Source: Myxococcales bacterium
GTDB taxonomy: Bacteria; Myxococcota_A; Polyangia; Nannocystales; Nannocystaceae
Assembly: GCA_020633315.1 (NCBI GenBank)
Contig: JACKDV010000007.1
Location: 248,001 to 312,000, forward strand
DNA length: 64,000 bases
Reading direction: 5' to 3'
This document shows, piece by piece, positions 1 through 9,092 of this stretch. How positions within the stretch are numbered: the stretch's first letter is position 1; the number at the start of each line of letters is the position of its first letter. The position numbers and the translations under genes are program-made. The notes under the pieces are model-generated. The model saw nothing but the letters and a program-made list of their open reading frames with translations. It was not told the DNA's origin and made no database searches.

Positions 1-165
1 GTGGTGCACCACGAGATGCTGCACGAGGTGCACGGCCCCGCCCTGGTCGACGGTCGCCGCGAGGATCACCCGCCGGCGTTCATGCGCGACGAGAGGAAGT
101 TCGAGCACTACAACGACGCGATGCTGTGGGAGCGGCTCAACGCCCACCTGCTGCTCGAGCGCTGA
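1..165 (+). CDS. SprT-like zinc metallopeptidase-like protein, C-terminal end (partial)
   Basis: Only the last 54 codons lie in the window; the frame is open from base 1 and stops with TGA at 163-165. The fragment begins VVHHEMLHEVHG, an HExxH zinc-binding motif (HEMLH) in the setting seen in SprT-like/WSS1-like domains. It continues with a basic turn and a HPPAFMRDERKF segment resembling the 'H.p.F...E..f' stretch that ends short bacterial SprT-like proteins. The family is assigned from these two motifs; the N-terminal half is off the window, so substrate and location cannot be judged. The GTG at base 1 is unlikely to be the real start because the catalytic helix would then begin the protein. 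Nothing on the neighbouring strand suggests an operon partner. Confidence 0.6.
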   Translation: MVHHEMLHEVHGPALVDGRREDHPPAFMRDERKFEHYNDAMLWERLNAHLLLER

Positions 166-317
166 GCCGGAGACGGGCGGCGTCGGCGTCGGTCGTGTTT
201 CGTCACGGTTGTGTCCCGGCCTACGGCCGTCGCGGGGAGCCATGCAGGTGCGCACGCCCGTGCGCGCCCGAGCAATTCGTGCGTGCGCGAGCGCTCGTCC
301 GTCAACTGGGCGATTCG

Positions 318-346
318 TTGACCGGGATGGATCCTCGGGGTAATCG
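318..346 (+). promoter_or_regulatory. Possible housekeeping promoter of fabH
   Basis: TTGACC (318-323) matches the -35 consensus at five of six bases. Seventeen bases later comes TAATCG (341-346); an alternative -10 is GGTAAT at 339-344. It lies 56 bp before the fabH start in the 236-bp gap after the SprT-like gene. The -35 is good and the -10 is weak, so this is a candidate only. Confidence 0.4.
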
Positions 347-401
347 CGTCGACTTAAGACCAGCCCAGCCATGGGTCGGACGAAGAAGCCGCAGGGGGTG
401 A

Positions 402-1385
402 GTGGTGAGAAACGTGAAGTTCCTGGGTACGGGCTGCTGCCTGCCCGACAAGGTCGTCACCAACGACGACCTCACGGATCTCATCGACACCTCGGACTCG
501 TGGATCCGTGAGCGCACGGGCATCGGGGCGCGGCGCGTGGTCGAGGGGCGGACCGCCACCTCCGACCTGGCGGCGGGGGCGATCGCCGACGCCTGCCAGG
601 AGGCGGGGATCGAGCCCGCCGAGCTCGACGGCATCATCGTGGGCACCTGCTCGCAGGACACCCTGTTCCCCTCCACCGCGTGCTGGGTGCAGGACCGCCT
701 GGGCGTGAGCGGCATGCCGGCCTTCGACGTGATGGCGGGCTGCAGCAGCTTCCTGTACGGCCTCGAGGTCGCGGCCAACTGGATCGAGGCCGGGCGGGCC
801 AAGCGCGTGGCGGTGTGCGGGGCCGAGGTGTTCAGCAAGATCCTCAACTGGAAGGATCGCCGCACCTGCGTGCTGTTCGGCGACGGAGCCGGGGCCGCGA
901 TCGTGGGGCCCAGCGACGGCGAGTCCGGGATCCTCTCGGCCAACTGGGGCAGCGACGGCACCCTCGCCTCGATCCTCAAGGTGCCCGCCGGCGGCACCCG
1001 CATGCCGGCCTCCCACGCCACCGTCGACGAGGCGGCCCACACCGTCTACATGGAGGGCTCCAAGGTCTTCAAGCACGCGGTGCGGGCCATGAGCGGCAGC
1101 CTGCTGCGGGCCATGGAGGACGCGGGCATCGGTCCCGACGACGTGGACGTGTTCATCCCCCACCAGGCCAACATCCGCATCATGGAGGCCTGCCGCGAGC
1201 GCGCCGCGATCCCGCAGGAGAAGGTCTACTCGGTGCTCGAGGACTACGGGAACATCTCGGCCGCCTCGATCCCGGTGGCGATCTGCGAGGCGCGACGGGC
1301 CGGTGTCCTGCAGGACGGGCACCTGCTCGCCATGACCGCCTTCGGCACCGGCCTCACCTGGGGCGCGGCGGTCGTGCGCTACTAG
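402..1385 (+). CDS. fabH: 3-oxoacyl-ACP synthase III (beta-ketoacyl-ACP synthase III)
   Basis: FabH condenses acetyl-CoA (or a branched starter) with malonyl-ACP to begin fatty acid synthesis in the cytoplasm. The 327-residue product has the usual family length and the full thiolase-fold triad: Cys114 in DVMAGCSSF, the His in FIPHQAN, and the Asn in YGNISAAS. The C-terminal AFGTGLTWGA glycine motif is also present. I start at GTG 402, which follows GCAGGGGG and gives the standard MxxxxFLGTG beginning. The gene stands alone: no acpP, fabD, fabG or plsX lies beside it, unlike the usual fab cluster. Branched-chain starter use is common in myxobacteria, but substrate preference cannot be read from the sequence. 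Confidence 0.95.
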   Translation: MVRNVKFLGTGCCLPDKVVTNDDLTDLIDTSDSWIRERTGIGARRVVEGRTATSDLAAGAIADACQEAGIEPAELDGIIVGTCSQDTLFPSTACWVQDRLGVSGMPAFDVMAGCSSFLYGLEVAANWIEAGRAKRVAVCGAEVFSKILNWKDRRTCVLFGDGAGAAIVGPSDGESGILSANWGSDGTLASILKVPAGGTRMPASHATVDEAAHTVYMEGSKVFKHAVRAMSGSLLRAMEDAGIGPDDVDVFIPHQANIRIMEACRERAAIPQEKVYSVLEDYGNISAASIPVAICEARRAGVLQDGHLLAMTAFGTGLTWGAAVVRY

Positions 1386-1447
1386 CTCGCGTCTGGGCGC
1401 GGGGAATTTCGGCGGGGCGCGGCGGGCCGCTACGATCGTCCGTCGCC

Positions 1448-2074
1448 GTGATCGACCTCGGTCTCCGCAGCGCCCGCGTCCGCTTGGTCCACGACCGCGA
1501 GCACCACGAGCTGGTGATCGAGGCGGTGCGTCGGGCCCGGCGCAGCGTGTGGATCTCGACGGCCAACCTCAAGGATCTGCGGGTGCCCGGCCGCGCGGCG
1601 CGGCGCTACGTGCCCATGCTCGACGTGCTCGACGGCCTGGCTCGCGACGGGGTGGAGCTGCGCCTGCTCCACGCCGGCCCGCCGTCCCGGGCCTTCCGCG
1701 CGAGCTTCGACGCCCGGCCGCGGCTCTACGAGGGCGGGCTGCGCCTGCGGCAGTGCGCGCGGGTGCACCTCAAGGTGGTGGTGATCGACGGGGCGCTACT
1801 GTACCTGGGCAGCGCCAACTGGACGGGCGCCGGGCTGGGGGCCAAGGGCGAGGACCGCCGCAATTTCGAGCTGGGCCTGCTCACCGACGACGACGCGATG
1901 CTCGACGAGGTGCAGGCCCGCTTCGATGCGCTGTGGCGCGGCACCGAGTGCGCCCGCTGTCGCCTGCGCTCGGAGTGCGAGGCCCCGCTCGATCTGGACC
2001 AGCGGCCGGCGGCCAAGGGCCCCGTGGTGCGCATGCGCCTGGCGCCCCGCTCTCGCGGTAGGCTCGGGTCATGA
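1448..2074 (+). CDS. Phospholipase D-like (single HKD) protein
   Basis: The 208-residue product carries one clear HxK(x)4D motif (H107, K109, D114) followed by GSANWTGAG, the hallmark of the PLD superfamily. The N-terminal half has a diverged STANLKD segment instead of a second HKD, so an active enzyme would have to dimerise, as single-HKD nucleases such as Nuc do. The C-terminus has a short Cys cluster (CARCRLRSEC) that could bind metal. There is no signal peptide, so it should be cytoplasmic. I choose GTG 1448; the frame is open much further upstream only as a shadow of fabH. Its stop overlaps the next start (ATGA at 2071), so the two are probably translationally coupled. Nuclease and phospholipase activity cannot be told apart here. 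Confidence 0.75.
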   Translation: MIDLGLRSARVRLVHDREHHELVIEAVRRARRSVWISTANLKDLRVPGRAARRYVPMLDVLDGLARDGVELRLLHAGPPSRAFRASFDARPRLYEGGLRLRQCARVHLKVVVIDGALLYLGSANWTGAGLGAKGEDRRNFELGLLTDDDAMLDEVQARFDALWRGTECARCRLRSECEAPLDLDQRPAAKGPVVRMRLAPRSRGRLGS

Positions 2075-2661
2075 GCTCCGAGCGCTGCCTCGTCGTGGGC
2101 CTGATCGCATGGGGGCTGGCCGCGCTCGTCCCCGCCTGCAGCGACGACTCCGGGGACGATGCGGGCGCGGGCGCGTCGACCGGCGGCGCCTCGAGCTCGA
2201 GTGGGGGCGGCAGCGGGGTGGACGGCAGCACCGGCTCGACCAGCGGCGAGGCGAGCACGGGCAGCACCGCGGCCGATGCCACCGACAGCGGCGGCACCAG
2301 CGAGGGCTCGACCAGCGAGGGCGGCGAGGAGACCTCGATCCCCGAGGTGGGCTTCGACCAGATCCTCGAGCTGATGACGGTGGAGTGCTTCTGCCATCGC
2401 TCCGCCATGCCCTCGGGCGGGCTGGATCTTCGCGATGCGGCCGCCTATGCGTCGATCGTGAGCATCCCCTCGGTGGAGGCCCCGGGCGTCGACCGCGTCT
2501 CGCCCGGCGATCCTTCGCAGAGCTACCTCTACCTCAAGGTGATCGGCGAGCAGGCATCGGTGGGCGGCTCGGGGGTGCGGATGCCGGCGGGGATGCTGCC
2601 GCTTCCCCCCGAGGACATCGACCTGATACGTTTCTGGATCCTCGGCGGGGCCCAGCCCTGA
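2071..2661 (+). CDS. Cytochrome c-like lipoprotein with a CxCH motif
   Basis: A lipoprotein signal (LVPAC) is followed by a 70-residue Ser/Gly/Thr/Asp linker and a C-terminal domain of about 110 residues. That domain reads like the small cytochrome c-like modules of myxobacterial and planctomycete surface proteins: a Cys/His site, then GGLDL, SYLYLKV, a distal Met in GVRMPAG, and a closing helix DIDLIRFWILGGA. The heme site is ECFCHR, C-x-C-H instead of C-x2-C-H, which should not be a standard substrate for heme lyase. It may bind heme unusually, form a disulfide, or have lost heme. It overlaps the PLD-like gene by four bases. A second gene at 44963-45883 has the same domain and similar irregular motifs. 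Confidence 0.7.
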   Translation: MSSERCLVVGLIAWGLAALVPACSDDSGDDAGAGASTGGASSSSGGGSGVDGSTGSTSGEASTGSTAADATDSGGTSEGSTSEGGEETSIPEVGFDQILELMTVECFCHRSAMPSGGLDLRDAAAYASIVSIPSVEAPGVDRVSPGDPSQSYLYLKVIGEQASVGGSGVRMPAGMLPLPPEDIDLIRFWILGGAQP

Positions 2662-2677
2662 GCCCGGGGGCCGATCC

Positions 2678-3079
2678 ATGAGCGCACGCAAGACCTACGA
2701 CCTGCGGGTCGTCACCGAGTTCTCCTCTGCCCACGTGCTGCGGGGCTATGCGGGAGCCTGCGAGCAGGTCCACGGCCACAACTTCCGCGTGGAGGTGGTG
2801 GTGCGGGCGCACGAGCTCGATGCGCTGGGCATGGGCCTGGACTTCCGCGAGCTCCTGCGGATGACCGAGGAGATCACCGGCGAGCTCGACCACCGCCTGC
2901 TCAACGACGTGCCGCCCTTCGACGAGGTCAACCCCACCGCGGAGAACCTCGCCGCGCACATCTACCGCCGCCTCGGTCGGACCCTCGACGATTCCGCGGT
3001 GGCCGGCCGCGTGCGGGTGCACGCGGTCACCGTGCACGAGAACGACCGGATCTCGGCGCGCTACCGCGAGCTCGATTGA
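2678..3079 (+). CDS. queD: 6-carboxytetrahydropterin synthase / 6-pyruvoyl-tetrahydropterin synthase family
   Basis: QueD turns dihydroneopterin triphosphate into 6-carboxytetrahydropterin, the second step to queuosine and other deazapurines. The 133-residue protein shows the whole family signature: zinc ligands H19, H32 and H34, catalytic Cys28 in CEQVHGH, the D71-H72 pair, a PTAENLA substrate loop, and HE at 120-121. Length is normal for bacterial QueD. The ATG at 2678 follows a weak GGGGG ribosome site 16 bases after the previous stop, so it may be co-transcribed with the lipoprotein. No queC, queE or queF is nearby, so a biopterin-type PTPS role cannot be excluded. Confidence 0.88.
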   Translation: MSARKTYDLRVVTEFSSAHVLRGYAGACEQVHGHNFRVEVVVRAHELDALGMGLDFRELLRMTEEITGELDHRLLNDVPPFDEVNPTAENLAAHIYRRLGRTLDDSAVAGRVRVHAVTVHENDRISARYRELD

Positions 3080-3082
3080 GCC

Positions 3083-3156
3083 CGCGCGAGCCGAGCCGGC
3101 CGCTGCGCTCGAGCCAGGAGCCCGGCTCGAGCGATGCGATGACGCGGGCTCGCGCG
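3083..3156. terminator. Nested inverted repeats between convergent genes (bidirectional terminator-like)
   Basis: A perfect 10-bp inverted repeat (CGCTCGAGCC 3106-3115, GGCTCGAGCG 3124-3133, 8-nt loop) sits inside a second perfect 10-bp pair (CGCGCGAGCC 3083-3092, GGCTCGCGCG 3147-3156). It fills the gap between queD and the broken gene that converge here. There is no T-tract, so a Rho-independent role is inferred from position and stem strength. Confidence 0.55.
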
Positions 3157-3158
3157 GC

Positions 3159-5715
3159 TCACATGCCGGGCAGCAGCACCAGCATGGTGGAGTCGGAGGG
3201 CTTCCACTCGCCCTCGCTGGGGCCGGTGGCGCGGTACTCGGTCACCCGGTAGCGGTAGCCGCGGAGCCGTCGGTCGCGGATGGCGATCGACCAGGTGAAG
3301 CTGCCCGTGTGGCCGGGGCGGATGAGCTCCGAGTGCTGCCAGTGCACGTTGAGCCGATCGTCGTCGTAGGCCAGGTCGATCTTCACCGCCAGCAGGTCGC
3401 CGGCCGGCGGCGGCACCAGCCAGCTCACCTGCACCGGGATCACGTCCACGGCGTCGAAGCCCAGGATCAGCAGCTCGTCGCGGCCGTCGATCCAGCCGGT
3501 GGTCTGGATCCCGCCGCCGCTCTCCACCAGCGTGGCCTGGTACTGCCAGCTGCGGGCCTCGGGATCCTCGAGCCGCACCGCCCACTCCTCCATCTGCGCG
3601 TGCTGGGTGAGCTCGAAGTCCTGCTCGACCAGGCGATCGCCGTGCTCGTAGCGCAGCCGCACGCTCACCCGCGCGTACTCGTGGCCGGGGTCGGCCAGGA
3701 TCACCCGCACCCGCAGCCGATTGGCGCGGGGCTCGTTGATCACCACGAGCTCCTGGGTGGTCCACTGCTGCTCGGGCAGGGTGACCCGCGCTCCGTCCTG
3801 GTAGTAGAGCGTGCCGCTGGTGCGCAGCGGCTCGTCGGCGAGGCCGGGCTCGGGGCGGATCACCAGGCGGTGCTGCGGCTGCTCGGGCGAGAGGAACAGG
3901 TTCTGGCGGTAGGGCCCGTAGCTCAGCACGAGCTGCGCCCGCTCGATGATGTCGTACTTCATCACGCCGCTCATCACGTTGACGGTGATGGCCGGGGTGA
4001 CGTCGCGGGGTGGATGACCAGGTTGCGGGCGTAGCTGCGGATCCAGCCCTGGGCGTCGGCCCCTCGGCGCCCACGCTGGTGATGGCGCCGCCTGATCGCC
4101 CAGCGCCATCTCCTGGCGGTAGTGCACGGTGACCCGGTACTCGTACCAGTAGACCACCGGGCGGGCGTCGTCGTCGCTGTCGTGCAGGACGCCGACCTTC
4201 CACTCTGGCCTTGGGCTGGTCGCGGCTGAGCAGCAGCTCGCCGCGGCGGATGAAGTCACCGTCGCCGCGGGGGCAGTAGCGGATCTCGACCTGGATCGAG
4301 TCGATGCCGTCGCCGTCCCAGCTGGCGGTGGTGGAGCCCTCGAGCTCGAGCCACTGGAAGAAGTCGATGGCGCCGTCGGCCTCGATGACGTAGCGGGCGG
4401 GGTCGTCGACGTCGAAGGCGAGCTGGCCCTGGGGGTGTACCTCGCGGACGAGGGCCTTGCGGGAGCTGAGGTCGTAGGTGGCGGTGATCTTCTCCTCGCG
4501 ATGGATCATCTCGAGGTTGATCTCGAAGCTGGCCTCGACCTTGGTGGGGTCGTCGCCGCCGGGGCGCGCGGTGGTGGTGCCCGGGGTGGCGGTGGTGGTG
4601 CCCGGCGCGGCGGTGGTGGTGCCCGGCGCGGCGGTGGTGGTGCCCGGCGCGGCGGTGGTGGTGCCCGGCGCGGCGGTGGTGGTGGGCGTGGTGCCCGGAG
4701 CGGCGGTGGTGGTGACGCCCGGGGGCCGCGGTGGTGGTGGTGGGGGGTCGCGGTGGTCGTGGGCGCGGCGGTGGTCGGGGCCGCGGTAGTGGTGCCCGGG
4801 CGCGCCGTGGTCCCGGCCGTGGGGGCGGCGGTGGTGGAGGTGGTGGTGCCGGGCTGCACCTGGGTGAGCTGCGAGACCTGGGCCAGCGAGGGGCGGAACC
4901 AGGTGGAGCCCATCAGGTTGCCGATGATCCGTTGATCCGCTCCTGGTTGACCGGCGTGCGCCCGTTCTCGCCGGGCACGGGGTCGACCTCCTCGACCTTG
5001 ATGGCGCGGTTCTCCTTGAGCTCCTCCATGAGCATGTGGAAGCCCACCTTGCCCACGAACTTGGTGTTGCGGTTGCCCACGCTGATGCCGGCGTTGAGGC
5101 GCAGGTCCATCGTCTCCCTGCACGCGGGCGTAGTCGACGGTGATCTTGAGGTTGTAGGCGGGCCCGATGGCGGCGTACTTGAGGTGGTAGATGGCCAGGG
5201 CCATGGTGAGGCCGCCCTCGGCGATCACCTGGCGCATGAGCGCGGCGCCGTGGCGGTCGAGGATCACGCTGAAGGCGGCGCGCTGGGTGCCGTACAGCGA
5301 GGGACGGCGGAGCCGGCCACCTTGCGGACGAAGGGCTGGCCCTCGTCGCCCCGCGCGACGCCGAGCAAGACGAGCTCGACGGAGCCCTCGGTGAAGGGAC
5401 GGGGACGAGGTTGACGTCGTCGCCGAACTTGGCCGCGAGCTCGCGCTCGGCCTGCTGGCGCTGGGCGTCGGTGATGTGGAGGTCGACGTCGAGGTTGAGG
5501 AAGCCGCCGCCGTCCTCCATGCCCTGGGGGGGCGCGGCGTTGGGATCGGGGCGGTACAGCACCAGGCGCAGGGCGTAGTCCCCCGACTCACCGCCCTCGG
5601 CCAGCCGAGCCACGCGAGGGGCCTCGGGCGGCAGGTAGTAGAAGGTGTTGGGGTTGGAGAAGTCGCGGAAGATCGTCAGGCCGGCGACCTGAGCAACGGG
5701 ATCGTCGTAGAGCAT
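3159..5715 (-). pseudogene. Large unknown gene with a Thr/Pro/Ala linker, broken by about eight frameshifts
   Basis: On the minus strand the same protein continues through all three frames from an ATG at 5715 (MLYDDPVAQVAGL) to a stop at 3159; rejoined, it would be about 850 residues. The N-terminal third (TFYYLPP, later SLYGTQRAAFSVILDRHG and LAIYHLKYAAIGPAY) is globular. It is followed by a mucin-like PGTTTAA repeat linker and a beta-rich C-terminal half with RLRVRVILADPGHEY and TTGWIDGRDELLILGF. I do not recognise the family. Frame changes near 5390, 5303 and 5120 each fit loss of one base from a run of four C or G; others lie near 4930, 4735, 4210 and 4000-4090. This is either a decaying gene or a locally uncorrected assembly; flanking genes are intact. 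Confidence 0.7.
4562..4700 (-). repeat. 21-bp tandem repeat coding a PGTTTAA linker
   Basis: Five to six copies of a 21-bp unit (GGTGGTGGTGCCCGGCGCGGC-type register on the plus strand, with small changes) encode the Thr/Ala/Pro linker of the broken gene. Slippage-prone and probably an O-glycosylatable or flexible spacer; that role is inferred. Confidence 0.75.
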
Positions 5716-5908
5716 GGCGAGGACCTCGGGAGCCGGGGCGGCGGCGATGACCGATCGTCGACGAAGCCGAAGGACGCTCCCTGGCCCTCGATCCGCGTCG
5801 AGCGCCGAATCGTGGCACACGGCTACGGGGCCGGCAATCGAATCGCCGGACCGCGGGGCCGCAGGAGTGCCCATCGGGTGGTCGTGCTCACGCGCAGCTC
5901 TTGCGTGA

Positions 5909-7996
5909 TCACGGCGAGCGCTTTCGCAGCGCCTCGAGCTCTTGGCGAGCCAGGTTGCGCAGCGGGTGATCGGGGCCGACGGGGTTGACCACCTCGATCG
6001 CCTGCTCGTACTCGCGCTCGGCCTCGGCGCGGCGACCCATCCGTGCGAGCAGGCGCGCGATGGAGATGCGCGCGTCGATCTCCCGCATGCCGTACTCGTC
6101 GTCGAGCGCGGCCCAGAAGTCGATCATGCTGCGGTACTCCGCGAGCGCGGCCTCGTAGCGCCCGAGCTCCTCGAGGCACTCGGCGATGTGGAAGCCCGCG
6201 ATCGCTCCCTCGAGATCGGTGCCGCCGGCGGCCGAGGCCTGGTACGAGGCCCGGGCGCGCTCGAGGTGCGGCAGCCCCTCGTAGCAGGGCCACTGCGCGA
6301 TGATGTCGAGGCCGATCTCCTCCTCCGCCGAGGCGCGCACCGGGTGGCCCGGCTCGGCGGTGGCATCGATGAGGACCGCGGCGCGTCGGGCCCAGAACGC
6401 TCCGCGCTCGGGCTGCTGGGCGAAGCGCCAGGCCGCGGCGAGCTGCGCCATCTGGAAGGCCATGAAGGGTCCGTCCTCGGGCTCGATGTCGCCGACCGCG
6501 GCCGAGGCCAGCTCGAGGATCTCGGCGGCCTGCTCGTCCCCGAAGGCCACGGCGCGGCCGTAGCCCGAGGTCACCAGCACCTGCACCGCGGCCCCACGAT
6601 CCCAGGGCCCTCGGTGCAGCTCGACCCACGCGTGCCGCGTCCACTCGGCGAGCGCCTGGCCGTGGTCGCCGAGCACCACGTTGGCGGCCGCGTTGGCGGC
6701 CCGGGCCGCGATCGACGGGGCATCGGCCTCGCGGGCGAGGAAGAAGGCGCGACGGTAGAGCTCCACCGCCTCCTCGTCGGGGGCCAGGCGCCCGCGCCAC
6801 AGCAGCACCTCGGCCGCCAGCGTGGGCTCGTCGGGTGTCTCGCCGTCGGGGGCGAAGCGCTCGAGCACCCGCACGACCGCGTCGGGCTCGTCGTCCACCC
6901 ATGCCTCCTCGGCGAGGGCCCGCAGCTCCATTGCCTCGGCGGAGGGCACGAGGCCGTCGATGGCGACCAGCTCGGGCTCGTCGGGCAGAGGCGGCGGAGG
7001 TGGTGACGGCGGCTGGATGAGCCAGCCCGCGATCCCGGACGCGCCCAGCAGGCCGGCGCCGATCCACGGCAGCCGCGACGAGCGACGGTCCGAGAGGCGA
7101 TCGAGCAGCTCGTCCATCGAGCCCCAGCGCGCGGCGGGATCGAGGCTCAGCCCGCGCTCGATCACCGCGCGCAGCCGGGCCGGGACGCCGCGCAGCCGCG
7201 GGCTGAGCCGGAGCTGGGTCTTGGCGCGGTGCAGGTCGGCCACGGTGGTCCCGGAGAACGGACGCTCGCCGCACAGCGCCTCGGCCAGCGCCACGCAGAA
7301 CGCATACTGATCGGACTTGGCGTCGGCCCGCTCGCCGCGGTGCTGCTCCGGGGCCATGTAGGCGGGCGTCCCCATCACGGTGCCGGTCCGCGTCATCGAC
7401 GAGGCGGGCACGCACGCGGAGTCGGCCGCGTGCGAGGCCGGCTCCTCGCTGGTCTCGTCGTCGCGGGTGCTGGGGACGTCGGTGCTCAGCCGCTGGGCGA
7501 GGCCGAAGTCGAGGACCTTGGCGTCCACCTGCTCGTCGACGATCACGTTGGCCGGCTTGAAGTCGCGGTGCACGATGCCGGCCGCATGGGCGGCGGCCAG
7601 CCCCCGGCCCGCGCGGGTGAGCACGTGCACGATCTCCGCGGTGGTGCGCGTGGCTCGGAGCCAGGTGCGGAGGTCCTCGCCGTGGACCAGCTCCATCACC
7701 ACGTACACGCCGCGGCGGGGCACGTCGTGGGGCCACTGGTCGTCGAAGCGCAGGTCGTAGCGGCCCACGTCGAACACCTCCACCACATTGGGATGGCTGA
7801 CCCGCGCCAGCGCCATGGCCTCCTGCTCGAGGCGATCGAGGCCGGCGTGATCGGTGGCGCCGATGCGGATCAGCTTGACCGCGATCTCCCGCCCCAGCTC
7901 GGGGTCGAACGCTGCGTAGACGACCCCGAGGCCTCCCATCCCCAGTCGTCGTCGCAGCTGGTACCGCGCGACGCGCGGTGCATCGTCGTCGCCCAT
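5909..7996 (-). CDS. Receptor-type Ser/Thr protein kinase with TPR-like C-terminus
   Basis: A 695-residue Hanks-type kinase. The N-terminal domain has the glycine loop GMGGLGVVY (19-27), Lys41, the catalytic loop HRDFKPAN (143-150), DFG (163-165), and a PAYMAPEQ activation-segment end. A 30-residue Ser/Thr/Glu-rich insert lies in the activation loop, a likely autophosphorylation region. One transmembrane helix (about 309-328) and a Pro-rich stretch follow, then about 350 residues of helical TPR-like repeats for protein contacts outside or beneath the membrane. I start at ATG 7996 because the kinase fold begins eight residues later and AGCAGGGA precedes it; the frame is open to 8077. It reads toward the broken gene and could be co-transcribed with it. 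The ligand is unknown. Confidence 0.9.
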   Translation of the reverse strand: MGDDDAPRVARYQLRRRLGMGGLGVVYAAFDPELGREIAVKLIRIGATDHAGLDRLEQEAMALARVSHPNVVEVFDVGRYDLRFDDQWPHDVPRRGVYVVMELVHGEDLRTWLRATRTTAEIVHVLTRAGRGLAAAHAAGIVHRDFKPANVIVDEQVDAKVLDFGLAQRLSTDVPSTRDDETSEEPASHAADSACVPASSMTRTGTVMGTPAYMAPEQHRGERADAKSDQYAFCVALAEALCGERPFSGTTVADLHRAKTQLRLSPRLRGVPARLRAVIERGLSLDPAARWGSMDELLDRLSDRRSSRLPWIGAGLLGASGIAGWLIQPPSPPPPPLPDEPELVAIDGLVPSAEAMELRALAEEAWVDDEPDAVVRVLERFAPDGETPDEPTLAAEVLLWRGRLAPDEEAVELYRRAFFLAREADAPSIAARAANAAANVVLGDHGQALAEWTRHAWVELHRGPWDRGAAVQVLVTSGYGRAVAFGDEQAAEILELASAAVGDIEPEDGPFMAFQMAQLAAAWRFAQQPERGAFWARRAAVLIDATAEPGHPVRASAEEEIGLDIIAQWPCYEGLPHLERARASYQASAAGGTDLEGAIAGFHIAECLEELGRYEAALAEYRSMIDFWAALDDEYGMREIDARISIARLLARMGRRAEAEREYEQAIEVVNPVGPDHPLRNLARQELEALRKRSP

Positions 7997-8243
7997 CGCG
8001 TGGTCCCTGCTGAGGGTATCGGACCCTCGTCTCCGTGGCAGGCGCGATCGGTTGAGCGCCCTCGGGGTCGATGCCACGATGGCTTGCGATGCTCGTCCGT
8101 CGCTCGCGCTGGTCCTCGCGGTGCTGGGGGAGGCGTGCTCCGGCCGCGAGTCGGGGTCGTCGGGCCCGGCCGAGGCCCCGGCCGCCGTGCCCCGATCGGA
8201 GCCGGGCCCTCCGAGCTCCCGGCGTCGCTGTGAGCCGGCGCCC

Positions 8244-9092
8244 TCAGGGCGCGTCGAGGTGCTCGAGCACGGCCTCGCGCCAGCGCTCCGCCGCCTCGAT
8301 GGGGATCGTGTGGCCTGCCCCGGGGATGGTCAGGGCCCGCCCGCCCATCCGCTCGGCCAGGTCGCGGACCTCGGCGGGCGGGGCGAGGCGGTCGAGCTCG
8401 CCGCCCAGCACGAGCGTCGGGCACTGCACCCGTGCGGCCATGGCCTCGTTGGTCCACGCGGGATCGCTCGGGGCCCGCAGGGTCTGGTGGAACAGCGCGT
8501 CGATGCCGGCAAAGGAGTTGCGCTCCACCACTGCGCGCACCATCGGCTCCACCAGGTGGGCGTGGGCCTCGAGGTAGGCCGGGCCCACGATGTCGGGCAG
8601 GCTGATCCGGGCGAGCGCCTCGAGGTCACCGGTTCGCAGCGCGGCCAGCCAGCCCTCCACGATGAGCTGGCCGACCACGCCGCGGCCGGTGCTCACGCCC
8701 GAGAGCACCAGGCGGCGGGCCAGGGCGGGCTGGGTCGCCGCCACGGCCAGGCACACCCGCCCTCCGAACGAGAAGCCGCACAGGTCCACCGGGGTCGGCA
8801 GCCCGAGGGCCTCGAGCAGGGCGACGAGATCCTCCACGTGGCGGGGGAGGTCGGCCTCGCGCAGATCGAGCTCGGTCGCGCCCTGGCCTCGACACTCGTA
8901 GGCCAGCACCGGTCGGGTGGCGGACAGCGGGCGGAGCTGACCGCCCCAGCTCGCGAGGGTCTGGGTCATGCCCCCCACCAGCACCAGCGGGGGTCGGCCC
9001 GTCGCCGGCGCCGGCTGGCGGAGGTCGTAGCGGATCCGCCCGGTCGAGCCGGGTCCGTGCACGGGATCGGGCACCGTCGCGAAAGCGGGCAC
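8244..9092 (-). CDS. Alpha/beta-hydrolase fold protein
   Basis: The 282-residue product has the complete alpha/beta-hydrolase triad: Ser108 in the nucleophile elbow GFSFGG, Asp234 in GGELDRLAP, and His261 in GAGHTIP. A VGGMTQT oxyanion region and a helical cap (140-215) are also present. The arrangement resembles 3-oxoadipate enol-lactonase and other small-molecule esterases rather than true lipases. No pathway genes are adjacent, so the substrate is unknown. The start is GTG 9092, with GGTAGCTC just upstream that could serve as a -10. There is no signal peptide, so it should be cytoplasmic. Confidence 0.82.
   Translation of the reverse strand: MPAFATVPDPVHGPGSTGRIRYDLRQPAPATGRPPLVLVGGMTQTLASWGGQLRPLSATRPVLAYECRGQGATELDLREADLPRHVEDLVALLEALGLPTPVDLCGFSFGGRVCLAVAATQPALARRLVLSGVSTGRGVVGQLIVEGWLAALRTGDLEALARISLPDIVGPAYLEAHAHLVEPMVRAVVERNSFAGIDALFHQTLRAPSDPAWTNEAMAARVQCPTLVLGGELDRLAPPAEVRDLAERMGGRALTIPGAGHTIPIEAAERWREAVLEHLDAP

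Noticed and set aside
354..1322. 322-codon minus-strand frame opposite fabH
   Set aside because: GC-bias shadow; FabH motifs are intact on the plus strand.
8079..8243. Lipoprotein-like signal (MACDARPSLALVLAVLGEACSG) on the plus strand
   Set aside because: The frame runs straight into the antisense of the hydrolase gene with no end of its own, so it cannot be a clean gene; a remnant is possible but unproven.
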